Source of the DNA: Candidatus Cloacimonadota bacterium
GTDB taxonomy: Bacteria > Muiribacteriota > UBA6191
Assembly: GCA_023954715.1 (NCBI GenBank)
Contig: JAGSHD010000015.1
Coordinates: 1-64,000 of the forward strand
Reading direction: 5' to 3'
Length of the DNA stretch: 64,000 nucleotides
In this document: positions 8,875-21,800 of the stretch, in pieces
Layout of the letters: the number at the start of each line of letters is the position of its first letter
How positions within the stretch are numbered: position 1 is the first letter of the stretch
Notes under the pieces: model-generated
What the model saw: only the letters and a program-made list of their open reading frames with translations
What the model was told of the DNA's origin: nothing
Databases searched by the model: none
Made by a program: the position numbers and the translations under genes

Positions 8875-11800
8875 TTATCTAATTAGTGCGAATTTAATAA
8901 TTTTCTTAAATGACTTATCTTGCTTTTTTATTTTTACTTTTAAAAAGTAAACACCATTGGATAAATCTAATCCACGAACGTTTGTAAGATCTAAGTCTTC
9001 TTTTATGATAGCCATATCTTGCTCTGATCGATACCAAACACGATCTCCAGATGCATCATATAAAATCCATTCAATTTTATCTGCCACCTGAGTCAAGCTA
9101 CAATCAAAAGTACCATCATTATAGATAGGACTCGGGTAGATATTGCATCTCTCAAAGCCAAAGGACTTTTGTACAACTATACCTTGAGCATAGCTAACAC
9201 TATTTTTTGCATAATCTTTAGATACCACTTGAATATCATGGGAACCTGCCGGCAACTCAACAAGCCCTGTCCAGAGTCCATCTTTGTAAGCTAATGGCTT
9301 TTCAAGGCCTTCAAAAACAACACTTACACTCGAAACCCCTGTCTCATAGTCCTCAGAAACGACTTTTAACAGGTTTTGACCTTCAACATAATAGTCATCC
9401 TCTAGCTCGACAATTGGATTACCCGTATCTCTTACTAGTACCAAGGAGTTTACATCTTCACTTGATAAATTATAGTTTAACTCTTTATTTTTACAATTGG
9501 TTTGTTGTGTAGCAGGAAAAAAATCAACACCCGTTTTTTGTAAAAAAACAAGCCCACTACAATCAGTAACTTTATGACTACCTCCAACACTAATCAAACC
9601 ACTTTGTTTCGGAAAATAATAATAAGGAAACCTAGGCACATTAAGATACTCTAGATGCTTTAAATTTGAAGTAGGTAAATCCCACGTACTATTTTTACGC
9701 TCTCCATACATTAAATTACTTGATTTAAGCTTGGACACACTCTGATTGGTAGTGGTACGAAACTTAACTGGCACTACATGTAAAAACACATCTTCTCGTG
9801 ATGTATTCCCGCGAAAGTCCATAGCCTCAATAGACAAATTAATATCCCCAACTAAACCAAGATCCACTCGAAAACTACCAGCAAAACCTTCGGTGTAAGT
9901 TTGGGCTCCCGAAATAGCCAAGCGTAAAGGGACTACATCGATGTATCTCCCTTGCTGATTCGCTTGTGAAAAACTCACTACTGGAGTTGGAATTGTAGAG
10001 TCTACCAACAATAAATCATCAGTACCATTATAATCAATCCCTTTAAATACAAAAGTGAAAGACTGGGGGTCAACAGGATTTTGAAATAACTTAACTACAT
10101 AATCTGAGCCTCTATCAACTTTTAAATCCACAGATAAAGAATCTATAATGTTAAAGGCCCTATCCTTGAAGTTTTCTAATGTTAAAGTAGCCTCTCCATT
10201 AATCTGCTTTTTTGGTAGATCAAAAGTCATGGTAACCATCGAAGTTTCAATTCCTAAATCTAAAACCGAAGAAGAAGATAGCCAAACTTGCTCATTTACA
10301 CTTTTTAAGGTTAAAAAAGCACGCTCGTTTCCGGTGATTCGAATAGGCTCTGGAAATCTCCATTTAAATGTAGCCACAGTATCTTTAATAAACGCTGCCA
10401 ATGAATTTAAAGGAGTCTCCACATTATCAACAAGCAAAGTAAGTTGACCTTCATTCACAGCAAAAGCGGAGCTATCAAACTCTACTCTATTAAATCGCTT
10501 ACGATCTTCAAATGCTGGGTGAGGACCTCCCCCTAATATATCGTAAGCCTCCACATGCCAGAAAAAAGTTTCTCTTGCACTGATTGGAGAAGAACCAATC
10601 TGAACCAAGTTAATATCTGTCGTCATTTTTAACTTATCTAAACTTAAATCTAAAAATGTAGTATGCGTTGTAGGAGTCAAACTATCTCGCGTTAAATACA
10701 CTCGATACTTATACGCCTCTGGAACCCTTTCCCACTCTAAATCTATAACAGGATTAGAAGTAAACGTTTGTACAGACTGTCCTCTAAAGTCAACCAAAGA
10801 CTTAGGAAAGACTACTTCTGGAAGAGCAGTAAAGTCGTTAGTAACCTGAAACACTCTTTGAACCTTTGTGAAGTTATTTACTCTATCTTGAAGCGTCCAT
10901 TCAAATTCAACGATAGTGTCAGCACCAGGAACAGTACCTGTTAATCGAAACGCACCAGCTATAGACTCAAAAGCGTTACCTGTTGAAAACTTAGTCATTT
11001 TTTGGGAATAAATCGGCCCAGCTATTTGATCTAATCTTTGCCCGCTATCTTGGTCATATTTATAAATATCCAACCATAAAGATTTTGTCGCAACATCCAC
11101 TCCGTTTATGGACTCAAAACCACATTGCCCATAATCATAAAATGATCCAGACATATCAAAACGCCTATTAGTAATAAACCGAAAGTCCGCCACATTAGAA
11201 ATATCTAGAGTTGGACTTTGAGAGTCATACAAAAAAGTAGATTGAAAAGAGCTAGCGTTAGAAGCCTGATCTACAAAATCACCTTGAATGATCCATTCTC
11301 CATCATAGCTACCTCCCGTAGGTAAAAACTTTCGCCCTTCATGGTCTATCACAAATGCTACTGTTTCAGAAACAGCTGAAATCCCGCCTTCAGAAAGATA
11401 ATTTAATTTAGTACCGGGTTCAAAAGTTGGCTCCAATTGATTTTTTGGAAAATCAGGTCGTAATAATTTTAAAGATATCTTTGATTCTTTTTTATCGATT
11501 CCTGAGTTAGCCGAAGTATTTGTTAAAGGCTCTTGAATACGATACTGCATTACATCAACTTTTGATACGCATTGTTGGTTTGCTGGAAAAATCTGATTCA
11601 CTAAGGGAGGACGAGTATCCAAAATAAATGTATGTGTTAGCGAAGTGGGATTGCCTGTATTATCAAAAGCATCTATGACAATTCGATACACTCCATCACT
11701 TGTACCATCCGTTGCCGGTATAGAAGTGTTAACAAAGGTTCTGATGATAGAGTTTTCTTGGGGACGAGCTATCTTAACAGTCTCTAAAACAATCCCTGTT

Positions 11801-14800
11801 GGACCTAAAACTGTAAAATCCGATCGATCAAAATCTAACTCAATATCTTGAACTAACAAACGAATATGTGGATTTGGGCCGAATTCATCTAAAAACGGCA
11901 TCGTATTTACAAAAGATTTATCTTGCGGCGTAGTAACAAACAAGGGCTCTAAAATAGCTTGCCGATCTAACAAAAAGATCTTTTGATATAGTTTACTGTT
12001 TCCTACTCTATCTACCGCTGTAAACTCAAATCGATATGTACCGTCAGTTACCAAAGGTGAGTTGACTCTAGCACCTACCTCAAAACCTACTTGACTCGGA
12101 ACAAAAGTTGTCAATGAAACCACATTTAATGCATCTGGAGTCAATTGTAGTGGTCCAAATAACTCAACTTTTAGTGCTTCGGTTTGGATTCCTGATGCCC
12201 CTTCTGTTATAGCACTGTCTTTAAAAAAATCAGTTAAATCGATACGAGCAGAGACCATTTCTGATACTAAAACTGAATTGGTTGGTGACAATATGATCTC
12301 AGGGGCTACACTTTTTGCATTGGGAGCTACTGTATCTACAACAAAAGCTAACTGCCCCTCAAGTGGCTCTACCTCGTTACCAAAAATATCTAAACCACCA
12401 TCTACAAAAAAGTCCACAGGCCCGTCAAACTGAAACTCTTCATCAATCACTTGATACACGTACTCAAAAGTCATCGTACCTAAACTTGAACTTACATTAG
12501 ACAAAACTTTACCAGCAGCTTTCGTTAAGTTATTGCTTTGCTTCAAAGATAGATTAGGAGCTTCTAACATAGGAAAAATTAGATTTAAACGTAAGCGAAC
12601 TAAATCTCTACCAAAAAATACTGTAGAGCCAGGAGTCCCACCAATAGAGTCAAAATACACATCTACCACCCCGCTATCCTGTGGAGAATTAAGAATAGAG
12701 ATACTATCAACAGGTATACTTAAGGTATTACGATGAACCTCAATAAAAGAAACTGAGCTAGCGGGGTCCGTATTATGAAAATTATCTATCACCTGCACTA
12801 CAACAGTGGTAGGAGTCCTTAAAGAGCTAGCTATAGTGGATATAGGGACTTGAATATCGAAGTTTCCGGCTGAAGTAGCAGTAAACGGGGATAAAGTCAC
12901 TCCAAGCCCCACAGGTGTAATGGTATCAAAGTCTGAACCCACTAAAGGCACCGCATCAGGAGCTGTACGCCTGATTCGTAGGCTTTGCGCGATATCAAAA
13001 CCTGCCGGAGCCCCATCGGGAGGTGTCATAACAAAATATCTTACATCATTTTCAGTGCTACCCTTGATCCTCAATATATCAGAGTTAGTATATATGGTTG
13101 GTACACTTGTCCCGGGTAAGATTTGCGGCAAATCAATACTAGGACCATTCGGTGGAATTATATCTCTTCTTACACTAATATTTTTTATTGGTCCACCATT
13201 ACCAACAAAATCAAAGGCTTGAATATTGATTGTCTCCTCTACATCATTTGGAATATCAAACAGTGGTATGACCGCGGATATGGTACGCAACAATGGATTA
13301 GACCCTAATACCGGCTCATTAAAGATAATGGGGGTCCCATCATAAATAAATTCGATTGTTGATGGGGCAGTCGTTAGCTCTAAAGTTGGTATATGTGCCC
13401 CTGAAATTCGAACCATAGTAGTTTGCGTGAAGTTTTCTACAGATACTCCATGTATAACCAAAGCCGTAGCATCTAAACCAGTTACAATTGGTAAGGTCGC
13501 GAAAGGATCTGTAGAGCTTACAATCCCTGGAACTCCAGGTGGAGTATCCACCGTCTGCTCTGGAGATATCATAGACACTAAAAATCGACCATCATCACTA
13601 CCTTGTAGGTTACCTAAGTCATTATCCCAGTTTTCGTAGTTATCATCGGGTCCAGATGTAGGTAAATCTAATTGAATTATAGGTCCACTTGTATCTTTAA
13701 TAACAGTTACAGATGTACAAGGGTTACTCACATTGCCCACTTGATCTCTAGCACATAAGCCGATAATTAAAACACCATCAGGTACACTATCCAAATTTAC
13801 AGGTTTTACAAACACATAAGAAGTAGGAACCATATTATTTAAAGCACTAGTCCTATCTAACATTTGAAGACTTTTTACATCCCCAGTAAAGATGCCATCC
13901 GGATCATTGATATTTAAATTTCTAGTTGATGGTAAAAAGGCATCATCTAAAAGAGAGTTTGTCACAACAGAGGTTGCCGACCCTGGAATTGTAAAAGATA
14001 AAATAGGAGAAGTTACTGTACTATTTAAAATCGTTAGAACAAAATCCATTCGACCGTGCTCAGCATTAGAACTTGACTCATCATTGTCTACCATTCCACG
14101 AAACGAAAAAACTCTTTGAGTTATTGCCTCTCCGTTTACAAGATTTGTAATAGCGGGAGTTTGAGGTGAAAACGAATCTTTGACCATGATCAACTCTGTA
14201 GGATTTGATACATTCATGTTTCCGTGGAGATCTTCTTGAGCAAAAGAAAAACGATATGCTACCTGCTCTTGAGTTCCAGACTGAGGCTCCCAAGTATTAG
14301 CATCAATTAGAGCATTAATCCGATTCGAAGAATTTGGGTCAGACACTAAAATACGATCGGCAGGATTATTATTTGCTAGATCATTATTAGAATCTTTGTC
14401 AGGACTATCTTGACTCAATACATGTAATCGTACTAGCTCTCCTCGCTCGTCCACTATTGATCCAACCAAAGACCAGATGGAATCTTCAAATGGAGGGTCT
14501 ACCGCCGGAGGTGTGTTATTAAAGATAAACACAGGCTCTGGATCTCGGATAGGGTTTGTTAAAACAAAACCACCTGGATGGATTGTATCTTTAATCACCA
14601 GAATACGTGTTGGAGGATTTGTATTACTCGTATCATTTAAATTGTTAAATGCAACAAAACCAGACGCAGAGGCATTATTTACAGCATCTTTGGCACCTAC
14701 AATGATTTCGTAGTTTCCATCTGCAGTTACTGTTTCAAAATCAAAACCAAGGGGATTAAATAAACCAATTCCAGGCCCCTGCCTTGCTGCACTAAAATCA

Positions 14801-15642
14801 GGTATATTTGCTGTGACATCTACTGCTGCTACATTGACTGGGTAGGGCCCAGTCTTAGTAGTAACATCACTAATAACTGACAGACTTAAAGGAGGGCCAG
14901 TAGTTGGCACACCTGATAAAATTTGATTCAATTGTGCCGCCACATCAGCTAAAGCCTCTGGTCGGTCAATGGCACCAGGGATAGGATTGGGATCAGGCTC
15001 ATCATCTGGCTCTGCATCAAATTGAGAGACATTGTTCGTAACAGTCCCTATAAAAGAGATGTTAGTTGAACCTGCAGCTTCGATATCTCTTAGGTTATAA
15101 ACTACCTGTAAAGTATACAAACTATTAGTTGGAGTATCAGTTGTATAAAACGCTCGTCGATTGGCATCTTGCAGATTGGCTGTTCTACCACCTTCGATAA
15201 TAAACGACCCTACCTCAGGCGATCTTGGTGGCCCTTGATCTACGATAAAAAACAAAGGTAAATCACCATCGATAGTAAGAGGGCCTAATGTCCAGGTAGT
15301 ACTTGGAGTATCCTTAGCGTAGGGATACAAATGAGTAACTCCTTCAAGCAATTGCATAGCAGGAAAATCTATCCCCTCATCAGGATCAGCGATATTCACA
15401 TTTAATAATTGCCCAATGGGAGCATTTGACTCTTGATTAAAAAATAAAATATCTGCCGGAGTTGAAACTACTGTAATAGCAAAACTTGCCAACAAAGTTG
15501 GACCAAAGAAACCATCATCATCTTGAACTTCTTGAGCCCCCTCATTAGGAGCATCAATAAATTCGAAACGAGTAATAGACGCCTCAGAAAGCCCTAATAA
15601 AAGGGAAAATATAAATATATAAGAAAATACTTTTTTAAACAT
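8875..15642 (-). CDS. Giant secreted Ig-repeat protein with sorting-domain-like C-terminus (copy 1)
   Basis: A surface or secreted protein of about 2255 residues. A signal peptide (MFKKVFSYIFIFSLLLGLSEA) favours the ATG at 15642; an in-frame TTG 16 codons upstream is possible, and neither has a good ribosome-binding site. The body is a chain of roughly 100-200-residue Ig-like units, at least eight marked by a recurring KDT/LDT-x-x-P phrase (for example VIKDTIHPGGF, VVDTVAPNAKS, ILDTRPPLVNQ). The last 90 or so residues (IYPSPIYNDGTF ... GLDLSNGVYFLKVKIKK) resemble FlgD-like/T9SS type A C-terminal domains. It is co-linear with the neighbouring copy from the N-terminal DAPNEGA motif to the C-terminus, so the pair arose by tandem duplication. 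Function is unknown; adhesion or outer-surface display is inferred. A PorV-like barrel is encoded in the same locus. Confidence 0.85.
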   Translation of the reverse strand: MFKKVFSYIFIFSLLLGLSEASITRFEFIDAPNEGAQEVQDDDGFFGPTLLASFAITVVSTPADILFFNQESNAPIGQLLNVNIADPDEGIDFPAMQLLEGVTHLYPYAKDTPSTTWTLGPLTIDGDLPLFFIVDQGPPRSPEVGSFIIEGGRTANLQDANRRAFYTTDTPTNSLYTLQVVYNLRDIEAAGSTNISFIGTVTNNVSQFDAEPDDEPDPNPIPGAIDRPEALADVAAQLNQILSGVPTTGPPLSLSVISDVTTKTGPYPVNVAAVDVTANIPDFSAARQGPGIGLFNPLGFDFETVTADGNYEIIVGAKDAVNNASASGFVAFNNLNDTSNTNPPTRILVIKDTIHPGGFVLTNPIRDPEPVFIFNNTPPAVDPPFEDSIWSLVGSIVDERGELVRLHVLSQDSPDKDSNNDLANNNPADRILVSDPNSSNRINALIDANTWEPQSGTQEQVAYRFSFAQEDLHGNMNVSNPTELIMVKDSFSPQTPAITNLVNGEAITQRVFSFRGMVDNDESSSNAEHGRMDFVLTILNSTVTSPILSFTIPGSATSVVTNSLLDDAFLPSTRNLNINDPDGIFTGDVKSLQMLDRTSALNNMVPTSYVFVKPVNLDSVPDGVLIIGLCARDQVGNVSNPCTSVTVIKDTSGPIIQLDLPTSGPDDNYENWDNDLGNLQGSDDGRFLVSMISPEQTVDTPPGVPGIVSSTDPFATLPIVTGLDATALVIHGVSVENFTQTTMVRISGAHIPTLELTTAPSTIEFIYDGTPIIFNEPVLGSNPLLRTISAVIPLFDIPNDVEETINIQAFDFVGNGGPIKNISVRRDIIPPNGPSIDLPQILPGTSVPTIYTNSDILRIKGSTENDVRYFVMTPPDGAPAGFDIAQSLRIRRTAPDAVPLVGSDFDTITPVGLGVTLSPFTATSAGNFDIQVPISTIASSLRTPTTVVVQVIDNFHNTDPASSVSFIEVHRNTLSIPVDSISILNSPQDSGVVDVYFDSIGGTPGSTVFFGRDLVRLRLNLIFPMLEAPNLSLKQSNNLTKAAGKVLSNVSSSLGTMTFEYVYQVIDEEFQFDGPVDFFVDGGLDIFGNEVEPLEGQLAFVVDTVAPNAKSVAPEIILSPTNSVLVSEMVSARIDLTDFFKDSAITEGASGIQTEALKVELFGPLQLTPDALNVVSLTTFVPSQVGFEVGARVNSPLVTDGTYRFEFTAVDRVGNSKLYQKIFLLDRQAILEPLFVTTPQDKSFVNTMPFLDEFGPNPHIRLLVQDIELDFDRSDFTVLGPTGIVLETVKIARPQENSIIRTFVNTSIPATDGTSDGVYRIVIDAFDNTGNPTSLTHTFILDTRPPLVNQIFPANQQCVSKVDVMQYRIQEPLTNTSANSGIDKKESKISLKLLRPDFPKNQLEPTFEPGTKLNYLSEGGISAVSETVAFVIDHEGRKFLPTGGSYDGEWIIQGDFVDQASNASSFQSTFLYDSQSPTLDISNVADFRFITNRRFDMSGSFYDYGQCGFESINGVDVATKSLWLDIYKYDQDSGQRLDQIAGPIYSQKMTKFSTGNAFESIAGAFRLTGTVPGADTIVEFEWTLQDRVNNFTKVQRVFQVTNDFTALPEVVFPKSLVDFRGQSVQTFTSNPVIDLEWERVPEAYKYRVYLTRDSLTPTTHTTFLDLSLDKLKMTTDINLVQIGSSPISARETFFWHVEAYDILGGGPHPAFEDRKRFNRVEFDSSAFAVNEGQLTLLVDNVETPLNSLAAFIKDTVATFKWRFPEPIRITGNERAFLTLKSVNEQVWLSSSSVLDLGIETSMVTMTFDLPKKQINGEATLTLENFKDRAFNIIDSLSVDLKVDRGSDYVVKLFQNPVDPQSFTFVFKGIDYNGTDDLLLVDSTIPTPVVSFSQANQQGRYIDVVPLRLAISGAQTYTEGFAGSFRVDLGLVGDINLSIEAMDFRGNTSREDVFLHVVPVKFRTTTNQSVSKLKSSNLMYGERKNSTWDLPTSNLKHLEYLNVPRFPYYYFPKQSGLISVGGSHKVTDCSGLVFLQKTGVDFFPATQQTNCKNKELNYNLSSEDVNSLVLVRDTGNPIVELEDDYYVEGQNLLKVVSEDYETGVSSVSVVFEGLEKPLAYKDGLWTGLVELPAGSHDIQVVSKDYAKNSVSYAQGIVVQKSFGFERCNIYPSPIYNDGTFDCSLTQVADKIEWILYDASGDRVWYRSEQDMAIIKEDLDLTNVRGLDLSNGVYFLKVKIKKQDKSFKKIIKFALIR

Positions 15643-15815
15643 TAACAAACAAAAAAATACAAGTTTGACCAATAGTAGTGATAGTAACAAAAATTACCCG
15701 AAAAAGCACTATTTTGTGTTAATAGGATCTTTAATTATGATAGGCAGATCTTAGCTTGATCAAATATCAAAGCAAGAGTTTCAAGAGAAGACCTAAGAAG
15801 CTTCTCTACAGGATC

Positions 15816-18800
15816 TTACTGTAAAACTGCAAACTTGAGTCGTTTTACATAAGTATTATCATTTTGCTTAAAGCGCAAAACCATGAAGTAAACGCCGTTT
15901 GATACCTCTAAACCATTTTGGTTTGTTAAGTCCCAATTATATGTATTTAAACCCATATTGGCAGTGGTCTTATCAAAAAACACTCGTGATGAAGAGGAGT
16001 CATAAATGGATATCTTCATTTCACCATTAGCACCTAAAATAAAAAATCTCAAGTTTAGATCTTGATAGCGAAAGATTGGGTTAGGCGCTAATTGAGCCCA
16101 TTTAATACCTTCTCCACCATATATGCTCACACTCTTCTTTAATATGGACTTTCTACCGGAGTTATCTGCTATTTCGATCTTCATCTCGGTATCTGCTAGC
16201 TCTTCTTTTGGAAAGTTTACAAACAGCTTATTATCTTCTACAGCAGAATCTATAACTCCATAGCCCTCAACACTGACTTTTAAGCCATTAGGATCTAAGC
16301 CAGTTCCTTCTTCATGTACTTCAAGATTTAAGTCTTGCCAGCCATAACTATATTCAGAGTCTGTCTCACCTCTTATTTCGGGAGCTTTTAAGTCTTGTAC
16401 CAAATAATACTCTCCTCCCAAGGCAAGCTCTACGCCATTGGAAGGCTTTTCAATTTTTTTGTAGAATTCGTAAACCCCATTTTGAAGCCTCATTAAACTT
16501 AGATATTTTGTATCGGATAAATCTTGAAGGCGTTGAGACTCATAATGTGCTACTAATTTACTGAGAGACTTACTAGACCCAAACTCTGATAAATCACCTA
16601 GATAGAGTAACTCACCTACTGTTTGAGCAGAGGTTTTTGATCGTGAAGTTAAAAACACCTTTCCTGCTAATATATCTTGCCCTGTCTGCTCAGAATTGAC
16701 TCTTAACAAAGACTTTGACTGAGTGTTTTTCAAAACAAAGCTTAGGCTTTTTTGATATTTACCTAAAGAGATCTCCCATTCACGCTCAATAATCCTACCC
16801 AAAGTATCTTCATATAATACATTTAAAAAGTAAAAACCGGCATCGCTACGAGCTAAGTTTAAGGGAATAGAAAAGCTATCTGCTCGATTAGGAGTCGCAG
16901 CAGAGCTAATAGGTGTCGCTTGCAACAAATCAAAATTGAAATTTCGTCTCAATCGAAACACAGGGGAGACCATTTTTCCTTGAGAGTCCCTTCGAATCAC
17001 AACTGGCTCTAAACGATTAATGTAAGATAAGAACCTCGTTACAGCAATTAGCTCAAAATCACTCACTGGATTAGCAAATACTCTAACATCAATATCAGGA
17101 CCTAAATCGCCAATCAAGCTTTTTTCATAAGAGCTCATTTTTACATCAATGATAGACTTAAAGTCACTGACAACTAACTGAAATCCGCTCCTTGGTAAAG
17201 CCATTTTTTTATCAATAGGCAAGACAACATCGTAAACAAGAATATCAGTAGATAATGTGGATGCAGTAGCAGCAGTGATCACAGCTTTTTGAGTATAATC
17301 ATTGATTGTCAAGTCTACAATCCCACCTTGAGCATACATTTTTTGGTCAAAATGCATTTGTAATTGGAATATACTAGTAGTGACAAAACCTTGATTCAAG
17401 GATAGGTTTTGACTCACTCCGTTTTGTACAATAAATAGTTGAGAGATTTGCGGAACTCTTGCATCAATAATCAGCTCTTGGATAGGACCAAAGTCCCCTG
17501 CCTTACCTTGCTGGTCAATCGCTCGTAACCTAAGTCCAAAGTTTTCTTTTCCTGTGATTCCAAGACCCTTTGCAAAGGAGATTGGACCCGAAGTATGTAA
17601 ATTTGCATCAAACTTGGCAGTTATATATGGATTTAAAGATTGAGAATACCTATAAATTTCAAGTTCAACCTCTTTAATTCCTCTCCCGGAGTCCCAACGA
17701 ACCTCATGCACAAAGTCGGAGGTGATATATGTTGTCTCAAGACCATCAATCACAGATTTTTTTGGAGGAGAGATTATATCAGCCACAGCTGTAATTTCAG
17801 ATACTAATTCAAAAACCTTACTTTGCTTAATTTTATTTCCAACTTGATCCGATACTGATACATCTAATTTTACATAAGGGCTCGTAAAGACCCCTACGCC
17901 ATCAACTCTAGTAGAAAAATCAAAAGATGCTTGAGAGCTCAAGTACGGAAAGTCAGGAGGAGAGATTGGAGAAAGATCTAAAATTGTAGTTAGAGGTAAC
18001 AAACTACCCACAGATAATTCATTATCTATATCATAAGAGTTTAACTCAAACTCTAAAGTAGTAAAGCCATTATGAGCTTCTTGTGAAGTAAAAAAGTTAC
18101 ACGGCCCCTCATCTTGAACTACTCCCGCCATTTCAAAGAAAAATGAGGAGGTTTTTATAAATATTTTACCCTCACTAAATGTACTCAAATAAACTGATGG
18201 AAACTGTGAGTCATAATAAAAATAACTTTGAGTCGTAGTGTGATTACCTGCTGAATCATACAGACTTAAATCTAATTTATATTGACCATCTTCTGTTCCT
18301 TCAGTGGATAAATTACGAAATGTAGAGTTATCCCCCAGCAAAAAAGCAACCTTTTTTTGCCCCACAACGCCAAAATCATCCACTGAAATTAGTTTGTTTT
18401 CACCCTGTTGTTCAAAGCCCTGATTTAGTTCAACTAACTTACCCGAAGGCGTGTTCATTACCAGCTTTAAAGAACTTTTATCCGATATACCTGAAACTGG
18501 GATTGGATTTGCTAAATCATTGCGCCCTGGTAAGTCTTGCACCAAACTATCTGCCAGTGAAAATGGTCCTTTAACACATCGATTTATACTCGGGAAAAAT
18601 GACAATGCTTGTGGAGCGGCTGTATCCAATAAAAAATCATGAGTCTTATGAGTTATGTTTCCTACCAAATCCATTACAATCATACTTAATATATAAGTAC
18701 CATCTGCTGATCCGTCATAAACAATCTCGTTTGAAATAGGGAAATTTATATTTTTATTATCAATCACTACTTGAGGATCTAAAAGTACCTCATTACCTGA

Positions 18801-21800
18801 TGGTGACACCACGATCAGCTGAGTTTGATTAATATCAACATCTTGACGCTCAATATTGATTTGAATGACCTGTTTATCATTGATCCTAGGAATATACGAA
18901 GTTATCTCATGATTAGAGGGTTTCGTAGAGATTAAAGGCCCTGATACAGGTGTATCATCAAAGATAAAACTGGAGTAAAAGCGATGAGAATTACCTACTT
19001 TGTCTGTCGCCTTCATAGTGATACGAAATACTCCATCATCTAAAGTAGTGGAAATTTCAAAAGATACATCAAAGCCAGCTTGTGCCACTACTGAAGTAAT
19101 ATCTAAGAAACCTTCTGAAACTACAGCAAGTGGCCCCTGAAGAACAGCGGTAGAGATACTATAATCCACACCGGACTGAAAGCTATTACCGTTTCCGGTA
19201 AACTCTACTAAATTAAAACTAAAAGTACTATTTTGAGTGTTTATTCGGCTACCATTGCTCGGAAAAATAAGAGGAGGGACTTCATCTATAACACCAGGAG
19301 AAATAAAAGCTAAGTTTGGAGCTAAGCTATCCACAAAAAATGCAGTCTGTATATCACTTGGAATCACTGAGTGCTTAAACAAATCAAGCCCTCCACTAAC
19401 TCTTAATGCCGCTCGCCCATCAAATTGACCTCGTTGCTGTTTTACAGAATATTGATATAAAAACGACCTACTCCCTTTGATTTGATCTACGTTACTAAGC
19501 AGAGTAACAACAGAAGATTGAGCCCCAAATTGAGTCACATTTAAGTCAGGCGCCTTAGTCAACGGGATAATCGTCTCTACTCTAAACTTTACTATCTCCA
19601 AACCTGTAAATAAAGTAGCAATAATAGAGTCATCGACGCTTCCGGTACTTCTGAAAATGGTATAATCAACACCACTATTACGAAAATCTACAATATCTAC
19701 TTGCTTAACCGGCAAACCTTGCTTCATACGAAAAATTTCAATACCTTTTGCTGATATTGCTGGATCTGTATTGTGAAACTGATCAATTGCTTGTACCCAA
19801 ATTGTTGTCGGTGTCGTCGGACTTTCTGGAATCCTAGAGATATCTACCGTCAATTGAAAATTACCTAAACTATCAATAGTAGACAAATTAAAGTTTGAAA
19901 CTGTAGCTGGATCAGGAAAGCTAGAAAAGAAGGAATCTCCCCTAGGAACGCTCAGTGGACTTGATCGAACTACCCTTGGAATAACTTCACCAGCAACAAT
20001 AGGAGTACCCGTTTTAGGAGTTAAAACAATAACTTGCGATTGAAATATATCTCCATTTTCTACATTTAAAAGCTGAGAATCTTTGCCCGTTAGATGACCC
20101 TTTATAGTTAAGGTATCTTGGTCTGTTCTTACTACAACATCAGTGGACAAAGGATCTTGAGCTGGATCATCGATAATAGGTCGTATTGCGGGTGTTAAAT
20201 CACGATAAACAGCCACAGAATTGGGAATTCCCGCATTATTTGTAACATCAAATGCCCTTAAATTAATTTGCTCCTTAATTCCTTCAAAAAGATTGCTAAC
20301 ATCAATATCAACTTCAACACTAGTAATTGTAGTACCCACCGAGGCTATAACTCCTAACTGATCTACAATATGTGCGCCACTAATCTCTACTCGATCGATG
20401 GGTAAACTAGCATCCTTGGCACCAAATTGTAGATGTAGTAAGTTTTGAGTACCAGGGTCCGTTGCCGTTGGTGCTACTCCTGGACCGTTATCTACAACCT
20501 GCTCGGGACTAATTAACGAAATTTTATAGATTTCATCATTTGCACCCATCTGGTTCGGTATTGGATAATTATTATCTGGCCCAGACACTAAACGATGCTC
20601 TGGCCTAAAAAAGACTGTAGGAGCTAAAGTATCTTTTATAAATGATACACTCGTTGTATTGATAGAGGCGTTACCTACCTGATCCACCAACGAAATTGTT
20701 AGAATCATAGGCCCATCAGCAAATGCATCCAAGTTAATGGTACGTCTATACTCAAAACGATCAAACACAGTACCAAAAATATCGTTACGTAACCAAGAAG
20801 GATGATTATCCAATTTAGAGTCACTCGATGTAGTCAAGCCCTGTGCTTGTACAGTAAAACTTGATATCTTACCCCCACTAACAGCCTCTTGGATAATAGC
20901 AACCATAGTGACAGAGCCATGTTCTCTCAAATCATCAAATGACCCACTTGGCACATCTAAATTTGGTGATTGAACCACCAAATCCATAAAAGTTTGAGTG
21001 ACAATTGCCCCTACCCCGATCGATGGAGAGACAATAACAGGATCTTGTGGAGCCTGTAAGTCTTTCACAACATAAACGGCAGATGTAGTAGTAGCTGTAT
21101 TTAACTGTGGATCTGTGGGAACCCCTCTAATTTCAAAAGCTCTTTGTCCCCCGGTAGCCGGAGGAGGGTTAGTACCTGTTGTATTTGGATCTAAAGGAGT
21201 AAAATCAAATGTTTCTAAAATAGCTCCATTACTATCTTGTACTGATCGAAAATGCCCACCGGGAGGTGGTGGCCCAATAGGAGGAACAAATGCACCCAAG
21301 TTATCTAAAATATCAAAATCAACCGTACACGTATCTCCACGTTCATCAGAGACAAATCCTTTTACCTGGAATATTTCACCTTGAAAGTTTTCATAAGGGA
21401 GTGGAGGCTCTTCATTGTTCCCGATGATTAAAAAGCCAAACTCCGGAATAACTTGTAAAGACATGGTAGGTGAAACTCGATCTCGAATCACTTGAATGAC
21501 AGTTGTCAAACCTCGAATTCTGTCACCTGAAACCCCAATCGCACCAGGAGATTGACCATTTTGTGTGATAGCTGAAGTTACGTCTTCTGCTGTAATCCAA
21601 ATTTCGTAGTTTCCATCTACCATAGATGTAAAGTCAAAACTTACTGTTTGATATAAACCAGGAGCCAAAGACGGGCCAAAAGGATATTTTAAAGGGACTG
21701 GGAAATCATCATAAACAACCGTACCATACGGAAAGTCAACTATTTCATCTGGATAAGTAACAATTGGGAGAGGAGGAACACCTGCAATCCCAATAGGAAA